DNA of 64,000 nt from Ophiodon elongatus (Eukaryota; Chordata; Actinopteri; Perciformes; Hexagrammidae): NCBI GenBank assembly GCA_016806645.1, contig JACSYO010001864.1, positions 164,001 through 228,000 on the forward strand. The letters are read 5' to 3'. Under the pieces are notes generated by a model that searched no databases, was not told the origin of the DNA, and saw only the letters and a list, made by a program, of their open reading frames with translations. How positions within the stretch are numbered: the stretch's first letter is position 1; each line of letters begins with the position of its first letter. A program made the translations under genes and the position numbers. Positions 60,877 through 64,000 of this stretch are shown piece by piece.

Positions 60877-62039
60877 CCATACTATGCTTAGGATTGGCCC
60901 CACCTCCTGACATGCTCAGTTGACTTCACAGAAAGTCAAACCGACCATATCAGATGATTGATAAATCACGAAGTCACCAAGAGAGGGTGACAGTAACAGA
61001 ACAGTGAGCAGACACACAGGCACGGAAACTACTGAGGGAATAGGGAGCTAGATTTGTGAAAAAATAAATGAGGAAAAGGCAATTACTTTGAATAGTTAAG
61101 GAAAGCATGGCAGGACTTTGGGTATTATGATCTTGTGTTTCTTCAAACAAACAAAACAAAACAAAAAAAGACAATAAATGTTTTTCCATTTTAGCTTGAC
61201 CTGGTTGAAATCTTAAATTAAGGCAGACAAATACATTATTTCCATATACCTTGAAACAATTTGCTGTGCAATGAAAACAAATTAAATTTCTGACCGGTAT
61301 TAGGAACAACAATTAAAATAGTTTGGCCCCAATAATACATTTTTCTCTAATTTTATAAAAAGCAAGATTACACAATTTGATTCGAGAATGAATGACTTGT
61401 CAGCTTTGCAGTGTGAGAATGATAAATGCATGAATGTTTAATTATGAAAAGGAATAAATAAACACAAGACAAATTTAGGAGCGCTAACATGGATGCATAG
61501 ATGAAAAGCAGGACCAGATCGATGCTAATGGCCATTGTGGATGGATAAGTAAGCTTTCAAGTAGAACTGATACTAGAGGTGAATGGATATTAAATCTAAT
61601 GGATGAAGGGATTGATAGCTGGCTGTAGTGTTTACCTGAGAGGATGAGCAGTTCAATGATCTCAGCGTCTCCCAGGTAGGCTGCAGCATGCAAAGGCGTC
61701 CTCTTCTCATTGTCCTGACAGGTGATCCCAAAATACAGAAAAACACAAACTTAAGCATGTGCATTATTTCTCTTTTTCTCACAAACACACACGCTCACAC
61801 ATAAACACACACCATGATGGAGTGAAGGCCTAAATGGCATGCCCCAAACAAAATCTATATACCTCACACTGTTTCAGACCACAAGAAACATGAGACTCCA
61901 GCCACAAGGAGAAAAATGTCTAGCATCTGTTCACTTCAATTCTTTCACATTCTAGCAGTGGCATCACTGTATGAAATAAAAAGTGGAATGTGATTTAAAA
62001 TGTAGGTTTCCATCTGACTATAAAATCTGGCAGCACAGC

Positions 62040-62071
<32 letters not shown>

Positions 62072-62753
62072 GTGTGTGTGTGCAGTAGCTTTAAACAAAT
62101 GTCATGTGCATGACTGCAATAGGTTTGAGCTAGTGTTGCTGACTCCAAAAGACTCAGTGTGATGACCCCAGCACTATAGGCCCACAGAAAAACCGACGGA
62201 CAGAGAGAAAAACAAAGAGTGTGACAAAAGAATGTGGTGTAAACTGAGGAAATTTACTTAGAAAGACTGGGGACAGTGAGTGAAAGCGAAAGCGAAAGGG
62301 AGAAAAAGGGGACGATACCAGTGGAAGATTATGTCCTCAAATGATAAGAGAGGGTAGTGTTATGAACAGTTCATGTGTCCTGCCCTGATTGACAGTTATG
62401 TAAGATGGGGAAGCACTCTGAGTCAGTCAACTGTAACCTGCTGACTTACTGCTGCTCTCCTTGTTTGTTTTTTTATTTATCTTTCATGGTGTGTGTGTGC
62501 GTGTGTGCGTGTGTGCGTGTGTGCGTGTGTCGCTTTGGATAAAAGCGTCTGCTAAATGAAATGTAATGTAATGTAATGTGTGAAAAGCAAATACACGGGT
62601 GTGTGGTCAGAACAAAGCCATTTATATTGGGAGAAAATAAGAGGAAATAGCAAGAAGAGTGTGACCTACCTGAATGTTGACATCCTCTTTCTTGAATATG
62701 AGGGAGCGAACTTCATCTGGGTCGACATTGAAGATGGCTCTTAACAGAGACGG
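51629..62753 (-). CDS. ankrd28: Ankyrin repeat protein 28 (PP6 regulatory subunit A), 5' end missing
   Basis: 28 coding exons in one frame, 1049 aa to the stop: 62753-62670, 61714-61636, 60518-60448, 59561-59361, 59285-59198, 59010-58868, 58712-58605, 58513-58409, 57852-57774, 57683-57569, 57323-57241, 57159-57096, 56889-56821, 56689-56549, 56429-56318, 56148-56122, 55774-55700, 55546-55345, 55111-55024, 54877-54760, 54665-54446, 54339-54252, 54167-54084, 53996-53848, 53759-53677, 53343-53261, 53156-53065, 51927-51629. The first visible residues PSLLRAIFNVDPDEVRSLI match codon 10 onward of human ANKRD28, so one short exon (about 9 codons) is not seen. About 26 ankyrin repeats (TPLHAAA-type) follow, then a Ser/Thr/Pro-rich tail ending ELNDSDSETY, diagnostic of ANKRD28 over ANKRD44/52. 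It scaffolds PP6 and acts in ER export and cell migration. Exon 16 is only 27 bp. Confidence 0.94.
52160..53040 (-). repeat. Degenerate AT-rich minisatellite in ankrd28 last intron
   Basis: Many irregular copies of a unit of about 30-45 bp around AAAGTCATAGTATAGTATGT, with variants GTCATAAAAAAGTC and AGTAATTAAAAAGT. Copies are clearest at 52460-53035. It ends about 25 bp before the donor side of exon 53065-53156. Confidence 0.8.
55122..55152 (+). repeat. (CA)n with CAGA repeats next to an ankrd28 acceptor
   Basis: In the transcript this gives UG and UCUG repeats ending at the acceptor of exon 55111-55024. Confidence 0.85.
55254..55326 (+). repeat. (TG)n microsatellite
   Basis: About 36 TG units. 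In ankrd28 transcript orientation it is a CA repeat, just downstream of the donor of exon 55546-55345. Confidence 0.95.
59231..59392 (-). repeat. Exon-intron-exon segment, source copy of duplication
   Basis: Covers the end of exon 59561-59361, the whole 75 bp intron and most of exon 59285-59198. It is about 92% identical to 60022-60187. Confidence 0.9.
60022..60187 (-). pseudogene. Partial duplicate of two ankrd28 exons within an intron
   Basis: A tandem copy, same orientation, of 59231-59392, about 790 bp upstream in transcript terms, inside the intron between exons 60518-60448 and 59561-59361. It keeps the GTGGGT donor and the ATAG acceptor, and both exon pieces remain open (HHAAFGGHVE; MVKLLLFRGANINAFDKK), but the exons are truncated at both outer ends. 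About 13 differences in 162 aligned bases. Probably non-functional. Confidence 0.85.
60811..60874 (+). repeat. (CA)n microsatellite
   Basis: About 32 uninterrupted CA units in an ankrd28 intron. Confidence 0.95.
62040..62082 (+). repeat. (TC)n/(TG)n microsatellite
   Basis: TC units with TG interruptions then TG units, in the intron between the first two visible ankrd28 exons. Confidence 0.9.
62490..62580 (+). mobile_element. SINE/LINE 3' tail with short tandem repeats
   Basis: A GTGTGCGT microsatellite runs into CGCTTTGGATAAAAGCGTCT, then GCTAAATGAAATGTAATGTA with ATGTA repeats. This is a 3' tail shared by many fish SINEs and their partner LINEs. No head is recognisable upstream. Confidence 0.6.
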
Positions 62754-64000
62754 CTACAGAGACAAGGAAAAGATGAGGAAAAGCTGATGAACACTACTCC
62801 ATTTCATTTTCTATGCTGGCATCTGTCTTATCAGTGCAAGTTATGCAAGTTACAAAGGGGAGAGTCTCACAGAGACACTATCACCCTGAGCAGGGAGAGA
62901 GCCATATACAGACAAATGTCAGTATATCACCAATTTTTTTAATGACGGTAACGCTGCAGCATGCATCACACAAACACATGCACACACACAGTACATCTTT
63001 TAATCCGTAAAGGGTCACAGCGATGCTCTCTTGCCACATGGTGTGAGGTCAGATGATAAGAATGTAAATACCAGTGTAAAAGACAATGAGGACACTTTTA
63101 ACACAAGGAAGAGATGCACATTTTACCTAAGGGAAGAAGCTAAAAAAATGAATGACTCTTTAATACTATTTCATTTATGTACATCCGTGTGTGATCCGCG
63201 GCGCGAGCATGAGAGCATGGTGCCTCATACTGAGTGGGATTTTGTAAACAGTGTTGCTCAGCAGGCATAATAACCTTCAAGAGGTGTTGGGGTGGGCAAC
63301 AGAAGAGCATACATCCATTCAAATTAAAGGTTAAATGAAGTAACACTATTTTAAGCTCACAATTCAATTCTGATTACTGGGTTCAAAATACAGAACTGTG
63401 ATGATGTTTTTATATGTAGGATCAATCACTTGTCTTTGTGACTTAAATTTGATCTTGAATAACAAATACAACCTTGAAACTTTGATGTTAAAAATCAAAG
63501 TGAAACTAATTCATCTACAACAGAACATTTTTGGCCCACATTTTGTATTTGTATTTCAGCATTTAAAAAACTTTACTACTCTACGTCATGGTCTGCAAAC
63601 TATGTAGATATTTTGTCACAGCTTATATTTGCAATTACAATATATTGCTGGACAATAAACTGCCCAACCATAACTTGCTAGTTAGTGTGATCATGTTTAT
63701 AGATCACTATTTGTCACTAAGATCTGAGACAAAGATGTATTTCTATTTATGACACTACACTCTCTTTACTTTTAATATCTGATAATTATAGCAGTTTCCT
63801 TGTTTCAATATGTTTTGAGAAGTAATTAAGATTGTAACAAGGAAATAAGATTGATAATACACAATTTACTATAAGTAGTGCTTTTCTTTGTACTGCAACG
63901 TTTAGAATGCACACATAAATAAACAAACATAAGAACGTTGGCATAATATTGTTGATTTAGGGGAGGTCCGGAGAGGCCCCTCTAAGTTACGGTATATTGC
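62754..64000. other. Upstream ankrd28 intron, no exon recognised
   Basis: This should be the first ankrd28 intron running off the window. I searched the - strand for a first exon encoding an MAFLKLRDQ-like start and did not find one. The sequence is AT-rich with no clear repeat or gene. Confidence 0.5.

Noticed and set aside
51629..62753. ANKRD44 or ANKRD52 as alternative identity
   Set aside because: The ELNDSDSETY end, the SETPLDVLMETSGTD segment and linkage to btd fit ANKRD28 only.
62754..64000. First coding exon of ankrd28 in this stretch
   Set aside because: No - strand ATG followed by an AFLKLRDQ-like peptide and donor was found; likely beyond the window.

Overview
The window is vertebrate genomic DNA, almost certainly from a ray-finned (teleost, probably percomorph-like) fish. 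Support for this is the intron-rich genes with vertebrate-type products, very many long CA/TG microsatellites, teleost-style L2-like LINE tails, tRNA-derived SINEs, short inverted-repeat DNA elements, and the gene content itself. There is no bacterial-style operon, CRISPR array or phage.

Layout. (1) 1-6.7 kb: two bHLH transcription-factor genes in tandem on the + strand, ferd3l (2609-3070, single coding exon, TATA promoter) and a twist1-type gene (5206-5754, TATA promoter, intron in the 3' UTR). (2) 6.7-19.9 kb: about 13 kb with no recognisable gene, holding microsatellites and LINE/SINE remnants. (3) 19.9-45.7 kb: snx13 on the + strand, 25 coding exons rebuilt here (954 aa), with a CpG-rich TATA-less promoter, an 11 kb first intron with a G-rich minisatellite, and several transposon remnants. 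(4) 46.3-50.5 kb: dmac1 (- strand, two exons, 84 aa) head-to-head with btd (+ strand, six coding exons, 520 aa) across a shared 545 bp promoter interval. (5) 50.6-62.8 kb: ankrd28 on the - strand, 28 coding exons rebuilt (1049 aa to the stop); its first coding exon is not visible and probably lies beyond the right edge.

ferd3l, twist1 and snx13 are also linked in mammals (human 7p21), but HDAC9, which sits between TWIST1 and SNX13 there, is absent here. btd and ankrd28 are also linked in human (3p25). dmac1 (human 9p24) lies at the junction of these two blocks. The genes do not form one pathway: ferd3l and twist1 are developmental regulators, snx13 an endosomal/ER lipid and G-protein regulator, dmac1 a complex I assembly factor, btd the biotin-recycling hydrolase, and ankrd28 a protein phosphatase 6 scaffold.

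I found no convincing undescribed system. The most notable signals are TG repeats lying directly on several snx13 splice sites, a near-perfect 36 bp-arm hairpin in an snx13 intron, a partial exon-intron-exon duplication inside ankrd28, two unusual minisatellites, a LINE-derived element with a duplicated 3' region, the loss of hdac9 beside a twist gene with a divergent C-terminal motif, and a compact E-box/CRE array between dmac1 and btd. Exon coordinates were worked out by hand from splice consensus, frame continuity and recalled family sequences. All family names for repeats come from pattern recognition, not a database search.
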